Assembly: GCF_004379255.2 (NCBI RefSeq)
Contig: NC_056050.1
Span: forward strand, 14,749,514 to 14,813,513
DNA: 64,000 bases
DNA from: Salvia splendens
Taxonomy: Eukaryota; Streptophyta; Magnoliopsida; Lamiales; Lamiaceae
Direction of reading: 5' to 3'
Shown: piece by piece, positions 46,050 through 56,758 of the stretch
Layout of the letters: every line of letters starts with the position of its first letter
How positions within the stretch are numbered: the stretch's first letter is position 1
Notes under the pieces: model-generated
Told to the model about the DNA's origin: nothing
What the model saw: the letters and a program-made list of their open reading frames with translations, nothing else
The model's database searches: none
Program-made: the position numbers and the translations under genes

Positions 46050-46600
46050 GATGAGGAATTAGCTCGGTTCATTGCCTTAGCGTAGTAAAGAGTATTATGA
46101 CAACCTTGTCGTTCCACCTCCTCATGTACAAACAACCTGATGCTACATTCATTGTGATCGGGAGGAGGCACTCAAAGACTCGTTCGTGATTAATTTTCAG
46201 AGCAACCACGGTGGGGAAAGGAATACTTCCGACGCCATTTCCGCATTCACCAATAGTTATTTTTGCGCATCACAAATACATTGGTGGTATGTGACAAGTA
46301 CTTCCAAGAACAATCAGACACTACTGGCCAAAGTGTACATCTGTAGTCCGACGACTTGCTACTGGGCAAATGTAGGATATCTTCGATGAGTAATTGAATG
46401 CTTCTGAATCTAGGCATTTGCGAAGCCTTCGAGGCGGAATATCTTCGCCAACCCACCAACTACAATTGCCCCCAATTGCTTCATCTCCATGAAACACGCC
46501 ACGGCTTCCTCGGGATGCTTGACAACATTGACTACATGCATTGATAATAGAAGAATTGTCCCATACCATATAGGGGAAGGGGAGGATACACAAGCAGATA
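46050..46600 (+). pseudogene. Harbinger DDE transposase remnant
   Basis: Fragments in several frames match the plant Harbinger nuclease (DDE_Tnp_4): a KCTSVVRRLATGQ-like piece near 46335-46375, EAFEAEYLRQPTNYNCPQLL near 46420-46480, and GFLGMLDNIDYMH near 46505-46545. The last corresponds to the family's GFPGMLGSIDCMHW block, which carries a catalytic Asp. Multiple stops and shifts separate them, and the distal catalytic region is missing. It is non-functional, but shows that true Harbinger transposases have been present in this genome. The two shorter Harbinger-type elements at 18-24 kb carry no such gene. Confidence 0.6.
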
Positions 46601-46640
46601 CAAAGGATCTTACTCGATGATTGTGCTAGAGGTAGTCGCC

Positions 46641-46940
46641 GACTACCGCCTATGATGTTTGTGCTAGAGGTAGCCCCGGATTGAATAATAATATCAACAT
46701 ACTCAACCATTCCGACGTCTTCAATGATGTTTTAGACAGCAGAGCACCAACAATATCCTTCACGACCAACAATTGTGTAAAATCATAGCCGACTACCGCC
46801 TATGAGTTTAGCATGCATTTTTCGGGGTCCCGGATTGAATAATAATATCAACATACTCAACCATTCCGACGTCTTCAACGATGTTTTAGACAGCAAAGCA
46901 CCAACAATATCCTTCACGACCAACAATTGTGTAAAATCAT
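46641..46940. repeat. Direct tandem duplication, 150-bp period
   Basis: Two copies beginning GACTACCGCCTATGA (46641 and 46791) continue through ATTGAATAATAATATCAAC and CACGACCAACAATTGTG with few differences. Confidence 0.8.
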
Positions 46941-47074
46941 AAATAATCTAAGTTTAAATGGAGATGAGTCTTATGAATGCTCCAATATCTCTTGAATAAG
47001 AAATGGAGTAAAAAGTTGTATAAATCATAAATAATCAAGTTTAAATGGTAGAGAGATGAGCCTTATGGATGCTC

Positions 47075-48092
47075 CAAGTATCATATAATTAAAAACAATA
47101 TATGTATATATAATAATACTGCATTGTATTATCATAGATAAACCGTAATATTAAAAATATAAGACAAATTGAAAGTTAGAAGGACTCAGTAATAAATAGT
47201 ACTCCTAGTTGATATGTTTGCCGACAAATATACCTATTTTTATTTATTTTACCCACTTGAAATATTTTCTAAAGAAGTGTGCAATTTGGTGGATTAGATA
47301 TGAGTAGTTTTATAATACTAGTACTATTTGATTCGGTGAATTATGTATACTAATTTTGTAATAATATCATGTCTGTCAATTATTAGAAGTTGGCCATTTA
47401 TTAAAGTGATCGATCCTGCTCGATGATATGGAATGTTTTTAAATTTTTAAACCAGATATTTTACTCTTTTAGGCGTCTAGAATTAACATAATAAAATACT
47501 CCAATTAGTGAGAGTGTACCAATGAATCATAATCTAGAGTAGTAAAAACAAATAATGATTCCAATTTCCAATGTGTATGGAATAAGCATAAAATCCACGT
47601 AGCTTATCATCATTACCTTTCCATATTCCAAAATGAAGCCTTACTCCACCACCTGTCCTGTCGTCTTCCCCGTTTACACGCTCTTGTTTGCTTCTTCCTT
47701 AATCTACGAGTCCCATTCTCTCTTCTATTTTACTTATTTAATTATTCTCATTACTCCAAATTATAGTATCTTAGATGCACCCAAAATTCAACGATCCTAC
47801 TTGTCGTTTTTCACTGAGATTCGGCCAAAAAGTCTGCAATTTCCATACTCTCTGCAGCACCACACACTTGAAATCCTTTTCCCCGTTTATCTCCTCTTCT
47901 ACTGCTTCAGATTTCATGATCAAAATCGAAACTTTTCATCTGGTGTTTATGGGGAATTTCGATTGAAAATTGAAATCCCACTCCTTTTCATTTCACCCTC
48001 ACTAGCCGCATTTATTAAGATTTTTTGAATTTCTTCCTCAAATTGACCGTCGCTATCTGCTAATTTCACCAGTCCAATTGTGGGGTTCGACG
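47075..48092 (+). promoter_or_regulatory. Upstream region and leader of the CCX gene
   Basis: AT-rich to about 47600. The 47620-48090 stretch is pyrimidine-rich, like a plant 5' leader, and has upstream ATGs (for example 47633 and 47775) that do not join the main frame. No separate gene is recognised. Confidence 0.4.
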
Positions 48093-49958
48093 ATGGGATT
48101 TCTCACTTGTCTTAATCGTTCGAAATTTCGGGGAAGTTGTAATGGGCTCTGCGTTTTGATATTACTTGTTTTCTTCGTGTATAAAAACGGGGGTCCGTTT
48201 ACAGAGAAGCCGTTGCTGAGCTATCACCAGAAGACAGGCGTCAGCGATGATCGTCTTCAAAATTCATCGATTGTTGATCCGATCACGCAGAGGAGGAATT
48301 TCCAATCGAGCAAAAATCCGACAATTTGCACCGAAATTTACCAGCATAGTGGATTTGGCACAGAGTGCGAGTATTTGAGGGCTAATCCAGATTGCAATTC
48401 AGGAGGTTTTCTCAATTACTTGATTTTCTTTTACTGCGATTGTGCGGAGGTTAAGCCTTTGGGGTATTTAGTGTTAGGGATTTGGTTGCTTGCGTTGTTC
48501 TACTTGTTAGGGAATACAGCAGCTGATTACTTCTGTTGTTGTTTGGAGATGCTTTCAAATCTGTTGAAATTGCCCCCAACGGTTGCAGGGGTGACTCTGC
48601 TTCCGTTGGGGAACGGGGCGCCCGATGTGTTTGCTAGCATTGCTGCTTTTGCAGGGAGGGATTCGGGCGATGTGGGGCTGAACAGTGTGTTAGGAGGGGC
48701 TGTTTTTGTGACCTGCATTGTGGTTGGGACTGTTTCATTGTGTGTAGCTGATAAGAATGTGCAGATTGATAGGAGGTGTTTTTTGAGGGATGTGGGGTTT
48801 TTCCTCATTGCCATTATGTCACTTTGGGCAATCTTGTTTGTAGGTGAGGTGAGCCTTTGGGGGGCTATATTGTTTGCCTTGATATACGTGTTTTACGCCA
48901 TCTGTGTTGCTGCGAGCGAGCTATTGAGGAACCGTGAGAGGGTGTTGTTGAGTTCGGATGGTGGGAGCTCAAGGCCTTTATTGCCACTTTGTAGGAATGC
49001 TGAGGAGGGTATTGAGCATCCCTTGCTAAAGTCTGATGATGGCGTTCCGTATCTTAAAAAATCGAGGCTTCCCCATTGGATGTGGTCGTCGCATGTCGCA
49101 ATTTACTCCCACGAGCCTGGTAAAAATGGTGACGGTGAAAGTGAAAAGGTTTTGTGGGGTTGGAATGAGGAGGAGGATAGTAGGTGTGAGCGGCCGTGGT
49201 GCTCTTGGTCCGGTCTTTGTAAGTTGCTAGAGATGCCGTTGGCCATCCCTAGAAGGCTGACCATTCCCATTGTTGAGGAGGGAAGGTGGTCGAAAACATG
49301 TGCTGTTTGTAGCGCGTTTCTTGCGCCCATTTTAGTAGCCTCTGTCTGGAGCTCGGCTAACACGACTGTATGCCTCATTGGTGCTGTAGTTGGGGCGACG
49401 CTTGGCCTCCTCGCGCTTATATTAACAAGTACTGAACATCCGCCTACACAATTCTTGCTCCCATGGGTTCTTGGGGGATTCTTGATGAGCATTGTCTGGT
49501 TCTACATGATCGCGAATGAGCTTGTGGCCTTGATGGTGGCACTCGGTGTTATCATGAGGATCAAGGCGTCGCTTTTGGGGCTGACCATCTTGGCATGGGG
49601 CAACTCGATGGGTGACCTAATGTCGAATATGGCCATAGCCCTGAATGGGGGACAGGGCGTGCAGGTTGCTATGTCCGGGTGCTATGCTGGGCCGATGTTC
49701 AACATCCTTGTCGGGCTGGGCGTCTCGTTGCTCATCGGAGCTTGGTCCAAGAAACCAGCGTCGTACGTGGTGCCTGAGGATAGCACTCTCTACTACACGC
49801 TCGGTTTCCTAACCGTAGGGCTTGTTTGGGCGCTCGTTGTCTTGCCACGGAACGATATGCGGCCTACAAGGCTGTTGGGGATTGGCCTAATGGTGATCTA
49901 CTTGGGATTTTTGAGTCTGAGAGTTTGCATTGCTGTTGGGGATGGATCAATCACTTGA
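48093..49958 (+). CDS. CCX: Cation/calcium exchanger (CCX family)
   Basis: One uninterrupted exon of 621 codons, as usual for plant CCX genes. The family belongs to the Ca2+/cation antiporter superfamily and moves K+, Na+, Ca2+ or Mn2+ against H+ or Na+ at endomembranes; the substrate cannot be read from sequence. Landmarks: an N-terminal span (about 19-30), a Cys-rich lumenal-type segment (CTEIYQHSGFGTECEYLRANPDC), alpha-1 repeat with GNGAPDVFAS (173-182), a long hydrophilic loop (about 280-400), alpha-2 repeat with GNSMGDLMSN (503-512), and a hydrophobic C-terminus of several spans. Length is close to the roughly 640 residues of Arabidopsis CCX3/CCX4, to which the start MGFLTCL... looks most similar. 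The ATG at 48093 is chosen; the frame upstream to 48078 has no ATG. Intact. Confidence 0.95.
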   Translation: MGFLTCLNRSKFRGSCNGLCVLILLVFFVYKNGGPFTEKPLLSYHQKTGVSDDRLQNSSIVDPITQRRNFQSSKNPTICTEIYQHSGFGTECEYLRANPDCNSGGFLNYLIFFYCDCAEVKPLGYLVLGIWLLALFYLLGNTAADYFCCCLEMLSNLLKLPPTVAGVTLLPLGNGAPDVFASIAAFAGRDSGDVGLNSVLGGAVFVTCIVVGTVSLCVADKNVQIDRRCFLRDVGFFLIAIMSLWAILFVGEVSLWGAILFALIYVFYAICVAASELLRNRERVLLSSDGGSSRPLLPLCRNAEEGIEHPLLKSDDGVPYLKKSRLPHWMWSSHVAIYSHEPGKNGDGESEKVLWGWNEEEDSRCERPWCSWSGLCKLLEMPLAIPRRLTIPIVEEGRWSKTCAVCSAFLAPILVASVWSSANTTVCLIGAVVGATLGLLALILTSTEHPPTQFLLPWVLGGFLMSIVWFYMIANELVALMVALGVIMRIKASLLGLTILAWGNSMGDLMSNMAIALNGGQGVQVAMSGCYAGPMFNILVGLGVSLLIGAWSKKPASYVVPEDSTLYYTLGFLTVGLVWALVVLPRNDMRPTRLLGIGLMVIYLGFLSLRVCIAVGDGSIT

Positions 49959-50699
49959 TGTGAAAGAAGTGTTGCTAATTTTAAGTGTGTTGTGTTGGAT
50001 CTTTGCAATATGTGGTAATTAGGTAGTGTGTATACTTTGAAGTTTCCAGTTTTGATTAGTTGGATTTGGTTTGGGTAGAAGTAGAACTAACCAGTGTTTG
50101 TATCTAAATCAAATGTTGAAGTGGTGTGTGTTTAGGTCAGCGGCTATGTTAGTAATTGTAGCAATCCTTAAATTAGGAGTTTCTATTTAGTTGCTGACGT
50201 ATATAATAATTGTTTGACCAATTTGATCTGCGTATAATATCCGTTTTATTTTATCTAAGTACTATTATATTATAGTATCGTTGTTTATAGTATTATTGTT
50301 CTAACTACTAGAATCTCATTGTAATCAGTAGTCACAATTCTGATTGAATTTGAACTCTTCAAAATTATTCAATTGAAGCCCAATTCTAATCTATATCTAT
50401 TATAAAGCAAAACTTAATTTAATAATATAAATAAATTTGTCTATTGTGCTCTTATTATATATTCTCGCGATTTCTATTGCATATTTACATCTCTTACTAT
50501 TATAACTCCTTGGATATTCAAACAAGAGGGAGTAGTATTACTAAATTTCGAAGGTACTAATAAAAATATAAGTAGGAAAAAAAATATATAGAAAGACATT
50601 TCCTTTTTAGTTCATAACCACAGATGAAACTCTCCTTTCATTAGTCCTACACGTATGAGACGAAGCTAGGAATTCTATATAAGTAGGAATATATATATA
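49959..50699. other. 3' flank of the CCX gene and AT-rich spacer
   Basis: Probable 3' untranslated region to about 50200. No gene is seen in the rest. It ends in ACGAAGCTAGGAATTCTATA (50659-50678), which recurs near 52480. Confidence 0.4.
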
Positions 50700-51973
50700 G
50701 AGTCGTGATCATATGATAACCCCTAAATATCGTAATAACCCTATAACCAAATCTGGACCACACATACTTCTAATCATGCGGTTGAGATTTAAACTTAGAT
50801 TTACTTCATAAAAAAAAAGCGCGGGGTAAAACTGTCATTTCTCTCATTTAATTTCTGAATTTTGCCAAATATCACGTAAAATGATAAAATGATAGGTTTA
50901 TTGCATAGAATGATAGTTTTGAGATTCAAACTTAGATTTACTTCATAAAAAAAAGCGCGGGGGTAAAACTGTCATTTCCCTCATTTAATTTCTGAATTTC
51001 GCCAAATATCACGTAAAATGATAAAATGATAGGTTTACTGCATAAAATGATAGTTTTGCCGGATAGAATGATACTTTCAGCCGATAGAATGATAGTTTTG
51101 CCGGGTAAAATGATACTTTCAGCCGATAGAATGATAGGTATTTTTGGTGTATAAAATGACATTTTTGTTTAATAAAATGATACTTTTACCTGATAAAATG
51201 ATAATCTAAGCGGATAAAATGACAGTAACCTTATAAAAATGATAGTTTAACTGAAGAAATTGCATATAAGCTGATAAAATGATACTTTAACGTGACAAAA
51301 TGACATAAAACTGATAAAATGATAGTTTTTCCGGATAGAATGATACTTTCAGCCGATAGAATGATAGTTTTGCCGGGTAGAATGATACTTTCAGCCGATA
51401 GAATGATATGTATTTTTGATGTATAAAATGACATTTTTGTTTAATAAAATGATACTTTTACCTGATAAAATGATAATCTAAGCGGATAAAATGACAGTAA
51501 CCTTATAAAAATGATAGTTTAGCTGAAGAAATTGCATATAAGCTGATAAAATGATACTTTAACGTGACAAAATGACATAAAACTGATAAAATGATAGTTT
51601 TGCCGGATAGAATGATACTCTGAGTTGATAAAATGATACTTTTGACTGACTGATAAAATGATACTTTTGACTGACTGATAAAATGATATATGTTAGGTTT
51701 ATTGCATAGAATGATAGTTTTCCCGGATAGAATGATACTCTGAGTTGATAAAATGATACTTTTGACTGACTGATAAAATGAGCGAAATTCAGAAATTAAA
51801 TGAGCGAAATTTGGATACATAAATTTTATCATGAGAGAAATGACATATTTACCCCCGCGCTTTTTTTATGAAGTAAATCTAAGTTTGAATATCAACCGCG
51901 AGATTTTAAAAATGTGTGGTCCAGATTTGGTTATAGGGTTATTACGGAAATTGGGGTTATCATTATAATGCAC

Positions 51974-51976
<3 letters not shown>
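50700..51976. mobile_element. TA-microsatellite-flanked element G (1.28 kb)
   Basis: Between TA tracts at about 50690-50699 and 51977-52004. The inverted repeats are nearly 200 bp long and share ATAACCCTATAACCAAATCT (from about 50731), AAACTTAGATTTACTTCATA and GCGCGGG. The core (50950-51790) is tandem repeats built from ATAAAATGATA/ATAGAATGATA motifs. No coding potential is credible. Confidence 0.7.
51000..51790. repeat. Tandem array of about 295-bp units in element G
   Basis: A unit starting near ATAGTTTT(G/T)CCGGATAGAATG and running through TTGCATATAAGCTGATAAAA is repeated about two and a half times. Within it the motif AT(A/G)AAATGATA recurs every 15-25 bases. Confidence 0.7.
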
Positions 51977-52017
<41 letters not shown>

Positions 52018-52019
<2 letters not shown>

Positions 52020-52462
52020 GGACGTGATCATATGATAACCCATATTTATGGTGATAACCTAATAACCTATCATTCTATGGACGAAATATATCATTTTATA
52101 AAATAGAATATCATTTTATGGATTAAAAATATCATTCTATGCAGGGACGGATCCATATGAGCCTCACAAGGGGCAATTGCCCCAGCTGGAAAAAATTATT
52201 TATACTATTTTGATTATTAATTTTAAAATTTTTTGAAATATCCTCTATATATGCCCCTTCTCTAATTCTTAAAATATCTCTATATGTATTTTTGCCCCAC
52301 CTATATAGAATTTCTGGCTCCGTCCCTGATTCTATGCATGCTGAAAAAATATCATTTTATAGTGTATAAATATAATTTTTAGTAAAAATGATATTTTTGA
52401 CCCATAAAATGATAGGTTATTAGGTTATCACCATAAATATGGTTATCATTTTAACGCACCCC
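52018..52462. mobile_element. Element H, short relative of G, with a nested hAT MITE
   Basis: Inverted repeats share GGTGATAACCTAATAACCTA and TATCATT stretches; TA or GA microsatellites lie at both sides. A 187-bp hAT MITE is nested at 52142-52328. Confidence 0.7.
52142..52328. mobile_element. hAT MITE (187 bp) nested in element H
   Basis: Ends CAGGGACGGATCC and, inverted, CAGGGACGGAGCC; 8-bp duplication ATTCTATG at 52134-52141 and 52329-52336. Confidence 0.9.
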
Positions 52463-52512
52463 TATATATATACGCATGAAACGAAGCTAGGAATTCTCTC
52501 TATATATATATA

Positions 52513-52773
52513 GGGGAGCGTTATTCTCCTATTCATCCCTTAGATCCTTTATTCTTCTTAATATGGGCCGTTAGATCTCATTCATCAACGGTCCAGATGA
52601 TCTGTATTATTACACTATAATGGTGCATTATTAGTCGGTGTGCATTATTCAACTGAAAATCTGCATTATTAAATGACACGTGGCACCAATCTAACCGTCG
52701 GATGACAAAATCGTGGGGCTGAGATTAAAAAGAACAAAGAACAAAAGATACAAAAACGAAATGAATACATCCC
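52513..52773. mobile_element. TA-microsatellite-flanked MITE D (261 bp)
   Basis: Between TA tracts (about 52503-52512 and 52774-52793). The left end GGGGAGCGTTATTCTCCT equals the right end of element C inverted. Its right end, inverted, is GGGATGTATTCATTTCG. The core has GCATTATT motifs. Confidence 0.65.
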
Positions 52774-53192
52774 TATATATATATATATATATAGGGTAGT
52801 GTTAAACTCCTTTTCTCCCCTTAGATTTAAGTTTCTTCGCAATCTGGATCGTTGGATCAGGAGGATGGACGTTCTTGATTAAAATCATATTTATGATCCC
52901 GCACTTCATTATTTGACCAATTTCGTGCATCATGAGGGTGAAGTAGTCATTTTATGTACTCAAAACTGATGAAAACGTATTGTGCGAAATTTACTCACAA
53001 TATCTTTCCCGATTCTCTCTCTCGACGCGTCTTCCCAATTCCTGTAAAAACCCTAGCCGCAGCCACTCAAAATCAAGCCGTTTTCTCGGAAATTCACCGG
53101 GGTTTGCCTTGATTTCCAATAACCCTTCCTGGTTTGAACAATATTATCACCAGCGCACTGCATACAGAAGCAATTCAAATTCTCGCCGAGAA

Positions 53193-53462
53193 ATGGAAAT
53201 CGATTCAGGCATAAACTTGTATTCCAAAGAGCAACACAAAATGTATCAAATTTGGTTCAACTTTGCAGATACAGGTTGCTGCCTCTTTCCTTTTTTTTCA
53301 AATTTTGTTTTTATTTCTAAGTTGAAATGTTTCCGTCTATGGAATATTAGCCGTTTAGTTCAGTTATCATTTGTGTTTACAGATCGAGATGGCCGGTTAA
53401 CTGGAAATGACGCGACGAGTTTCTTTGCCATGTCAGGTTTAGCGAAACCTGAGCTCAAGCAG
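53193..53462 (+). pseudogene. Captured N-terminal exons of an EH-domain (EHD) gene
   Basis: Exon 1 (53193-53274) starts MEIDSGINLYSKEQHKMYQI and ends in ADT. The intron has good GT and AG borders. Exon 2 (53383-53462) continues DRDGRLTGNDATSFFAMSGL then AKPELKQ. Together they are the EF-hand half of the EH domain of plant EHD proteins, dynamin-like ATPases in endocytic recycling. The rest of the gene, including the nucleotide-binding domain, is absent. Leader-like DNA precedes the ATG (52980-53190) and the intron is kept, so the capture was of genomic DNA. The Ca-binding loop and both splice pairs are intact, so a short peptide could be made, but no function is claimed. Confidence 0.8.
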
Positions 53463-53799
53463 GTTTAGTATACTGATATGAATTCCTCATTGTTTTCCAA
53501 TTTTCTCCTTTTTGTTGTTTTGTATAGTCAAAGAGTAAAGGAAGTAATTGTTACATTCTTTTTAATATAACTATATGTCACTGCAGTATTTACCTAAATG
53601 AGTACATTATATATGATGCTGGGCAGTGGAAATTTTTTGGTTGTAATTTTAATGTTCATTTGGTACATTTATTTCTACAATATATATCTATTTGGTATTC
53701 CTTATATTGCACATTTCTTGATGCATGTTGGTGCTGCTGGACAGGGACAAAGCAGTTGAGGATGAACATAGAAGATGTTTTAATGTTTGTGTGGTCATT

Positions 53800-54960
53800 A
53801 CTTGAATGCAATGTTTGTGTGGCCATTACTTGAATGGATCTGTACATTATGTAACTATTTTTATGCATTATATATCATGTATCATGCATCATGTGACTGT
53901 TGTATATGGTCAAAGAGTAAATGGAATATTTGTATGTTTATTACTTGATTTACTCAGTGCATTATTCGCTTGTTTGAATGCATTATTTACCATGTTTTAT
54001 ACATAATGTGAATGCTTTTGTAAAGCCTTCGAAGAGCGAAGGCAATATTTATATGTGAATTGTGTTAATGAATCTGTACATTATTTAACTATTTCTATGC
54101 ATTATATACCTGTTTCATGCATCTAGTGCTTGCTGTTGTACATGAGTTAAAGAATGAATGAAATATTTTTATGTTCATAACTAGCCTGAATCTGTACATT
54201 ATGTAGCTATTACTATACATTATTTATCATGTTTTATGCATCATTTGACCGCTGTTGTACATGAGTATAAGAGTGAATGGAATATTTTTATATATTCATT
54301 ACTTGAGCGATTTTGTTCATTAATTAGCTATTTGAATGCATTATTTATCCTGTTTTATGCATCATGTGACTGTTGTTGTATATGTGTCAAAGAGTGAATG
54401 GAATATTTGTATGTTTATTACTTGACCGGATCTGTACATTATTTAGTTATTTTAGTGCAGTATTTATCATGGTTTATGTTTTGTGTGACTGTAGTTGGAC
54501 ATGTGACAATGAGTGATTGCAATATTCATGGTGCATTTGTTGATTTATTCTGAACATTATTTGATTATTAAAATGCATTATGTATCAGTTTTTAGGCATT
54601 ATTTTGATGCTTCTGTGCAAGGGTGTATAAGTGAATGCAATATAACTGTCCACATTATTTTATTCAGTCTGTACATTATGTAACTAATTGTATGTTATTA
54701 TTATGTATGTTGTACAGCATCAAAGCAGCTAAAATTGGACATCAACGAGGCGGTCGATGATATACTGCCAGTAGGAATTGCAATGAGTGAATAATTATTT
54801 GTATATTATTTAGCTATTTCTATGCATTAGTTATCCTGTATTATGCATCATTAGACTGATGTTGTACATGAGTCTAAGAATGAATGCAGTATTTGTATGT
54901 TAATTACTTGACTGATTCTGTACATTATTTGGCTATTTGAATGCATTATTTATAATGTTT
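53800..54960. repeat. Diverged tandem repeats rich in TGCATTATT
   Basis: Units of roughly 110-130 bp repeat the order CTGTACATTAT, TATTT(C/G)(T/A)ATGCATTAT, CATGTTTTATGCATCAT, GTTGTACATGAGT...GAATG. About nine diverged copies. Confidence 0.65.
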
Positions 54961-54969
54961 TAGGTATCA

Positions 54970-55810
54970 CGTGGTTGCTGTTGTACGTACTAGACCCTAG
55001 GCTTGTTAAACCCTTAGGGAAAACAAGAAACGTGTGTCAAACATCGAAACACGGTACAACCTAAATGAAACGGGTCAGGATAAATGTTCATTATATTTCA
55101 CAAATAATGCATTACAGAAACTTATATAACGCATTACACTACATAATATGTACAGTATGTGTATCTGTTTTAAAAAATACCTACGCGCTATGCATGTGCA
55201 ACCCGAGACGAATTACTGCAGCTCGTGTATTTGGACAACGTTTTTTAGACTTAGAACATACTAGCCCCTAGGCTTGTTAAACCCTTAGGGAAAACAAGAA
55301 ACGTGCGTTAAACATCAAAACACGGCACAACCTAAATTAAACGGGGCATGATAAATGTTCATTACATAGCACAAATAATTCATTACAGAAACTAAACTAC
55401 GCATTATACTACACAATATGTACATTATGTATATCTGTTTTAAAATATACCTACGCGTTATGCATGTGGAAACCCAGATGTATTACTACAGCTCGTGTAT
55501 TTGGACAACGTTTTTTAGACTTAGAACATACTACATCCTAGCCCCTAGGCTTGTCAAACCCTTAGGAAAAATAAGAAACGTTCACCAAACAACGACACAC
55601 GGCACAACTTAAATTAAACGGGTCAGGATAAATGTTCATTACATATCACAAAGAAATTATACTATACAAAATGTACATTATGTGCAACCCCAGACGAATT
55701 ACTGCAGCTCTTGTATTTGGACAACGTTTTTTAGACTTAGAACATACTACACCCTAGCCCCTAGGCTTGTTAAACCCTTAGGGAAAATAAGAAAACGTGC
55801 TCCAAACATC
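54970..55810. repeat. Four copies of the hairpin unit shared with element C
   Basis: Copies near 54985, 55262, 55538 and 55755 carry CCCCTAGGCTTGTTAAACCC then TTAGGGAAAA(C/T)AAGAAACG. They match the CCCCTAAGCTTATTAAACCC unit at 11.5-12.9 kb. Period about 240-280 bp. Confidence 0.8.
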
Positions 55811-55927
55811 GAAACACGACACAAATTAAATTAAACGCGCCGTATAAATGTTCATTACATATCACAAATAATGCATTACAGAAACTAAACTACGCATTAT
55901 ACTAAACAATATGTACATTATGAGTAC

Positions 55928-56053
55928 GTTTTGCGCGGCTTCCTCCTTGTCGAACTGCACGAAGCCATAGCCCCTCGAGTTCTCGTTGTGATCGACTGCG
56001 ATCTTGCAAGAGAGCACAGTTCCGAAGGCAGCGAAGGTCTCGAATTTCATGAT
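55928..56053 (-). pseudogene. Captured RRM exon of a poly(A)-binding-protein gene
   Basis: On the minus strand, after an AG acceptor, the exon reads [20 protein letters not shown] then [18 protein letters not shown], ending at a GT. This is an RRM with the RNP1 motif (RGYGFVQF) in the form seen in PABPC-type poly(A)-binding proteins. The remaining RRMs and the C-terminal domain are missing. The segment 56380-56570 looks like gene leader DNA and may come from the same or another donor. Orientation is opposite to the EHD fragment, so the two captured pieces point inward from opposite ends. Confidence 0.75.
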
Positions 56054-56715
56054 CTACACATATTTGGTAATGCGACTTATTTTCCAAAAAAAAATGAAAA
56101 CATCGAAATCAATAACCATGGGCGAAAACAATAAACAGCGGGTAGAGTACTTAGTCATCAGACAGACCTGTTCGTCGAGGAGACAAGAGAATATTTTTGT
56201 CAGCTTCTAATCCCCTGCGACTGATCAGATGAAGATGAATTACAAACATAAATATACATAATTAACAAAGTCGAGAGACTACTGGTGAACAACTTTTTGC
56301 AATTGAAAATCATATTAATATCGATTAAATCAAAGATAAAAACGCAACGTCCACAGCAGCGAGAGATAGGGAAACCTACCCCAGAAGCGAGCAGGAAACG
56401 TGAACACGGAGAATCGCGAATGAAATCGGGAAGATGATGTGTGATTCAAGCAAAATTAAACCCGGACTAATGGAGAAAGAATTCAGCAGAATCTGCAGAA
56501 AATATTTTGAGAAACTGCACAAATCCTCCACGGCTGAAATCATGGAGCATTCCATAACTAACTCCAATTGTTAATCTCTATTATGCCCTTTACACGTTAA
56601 AAATTATGAAAATTAAATAATTTCAGCCAAAGATTTAAACCATTAGATCACTATAAATCCACGGATGTGATTAAGAAGGAGATTAGATTAATAAGGAGAA
56701 AAGGATTTGAATACA

Positions 56716-56758
<43 letters not shown>

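Larger units (their letters stand above)
45614..47074. mobile_element. Decayed PIF/Harbinger element
   Basis: The left end GAGCATCTGCAACGATGAG is preceded by TAA. The right end, inverted GAGCATCCATAAGGCTCAT, is followed by CAA, one base off the expected TAA. It contains a broken DDE transposase (46050-46600) and a 150-bp tandem duplication (46641-46940). Confidence 0.6.
52794..56718. mobile_element. TA-microsatellite-flanked element E (3.9 kb) with captured gene fragments
   Basis: Between TA tracts 52774-52793 and about 56719-56755. The left end GGGTAGTGTTAAACTCCTTTTCTCC corresponds to the right end, inverted, GATTGTATTCAAATCCTTTTCTCC. Inside, from left to right: an EHD gene fragment (about 52980-53465), about 1.1 kb of GCATTAT-rich repeats, four copies of the hairpin unit shared with element C (54970-55810), and a poly(A)-binding-protein exon on the minus strand (55928-56053) plus leader-like sequence. 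No transposase is seen, so it is a non-autonomous, gene-capturing element. Confidence 0.7.

Noticed and set aside
50938..51832. Several frames encoding repeated ESIILSGKTIIL peptides
   Set aside because: These come from the ATAAAATGATA motif array in both G repeats; repeat-derived shadow frames, not a repeat protein.
52794..56718. Interpretation of element E as a Helitron
   Set aside because: The ends are matching inverted repeats beside (TA)n on both sides, with no TC start or CTRR end plus 3' hairpin.
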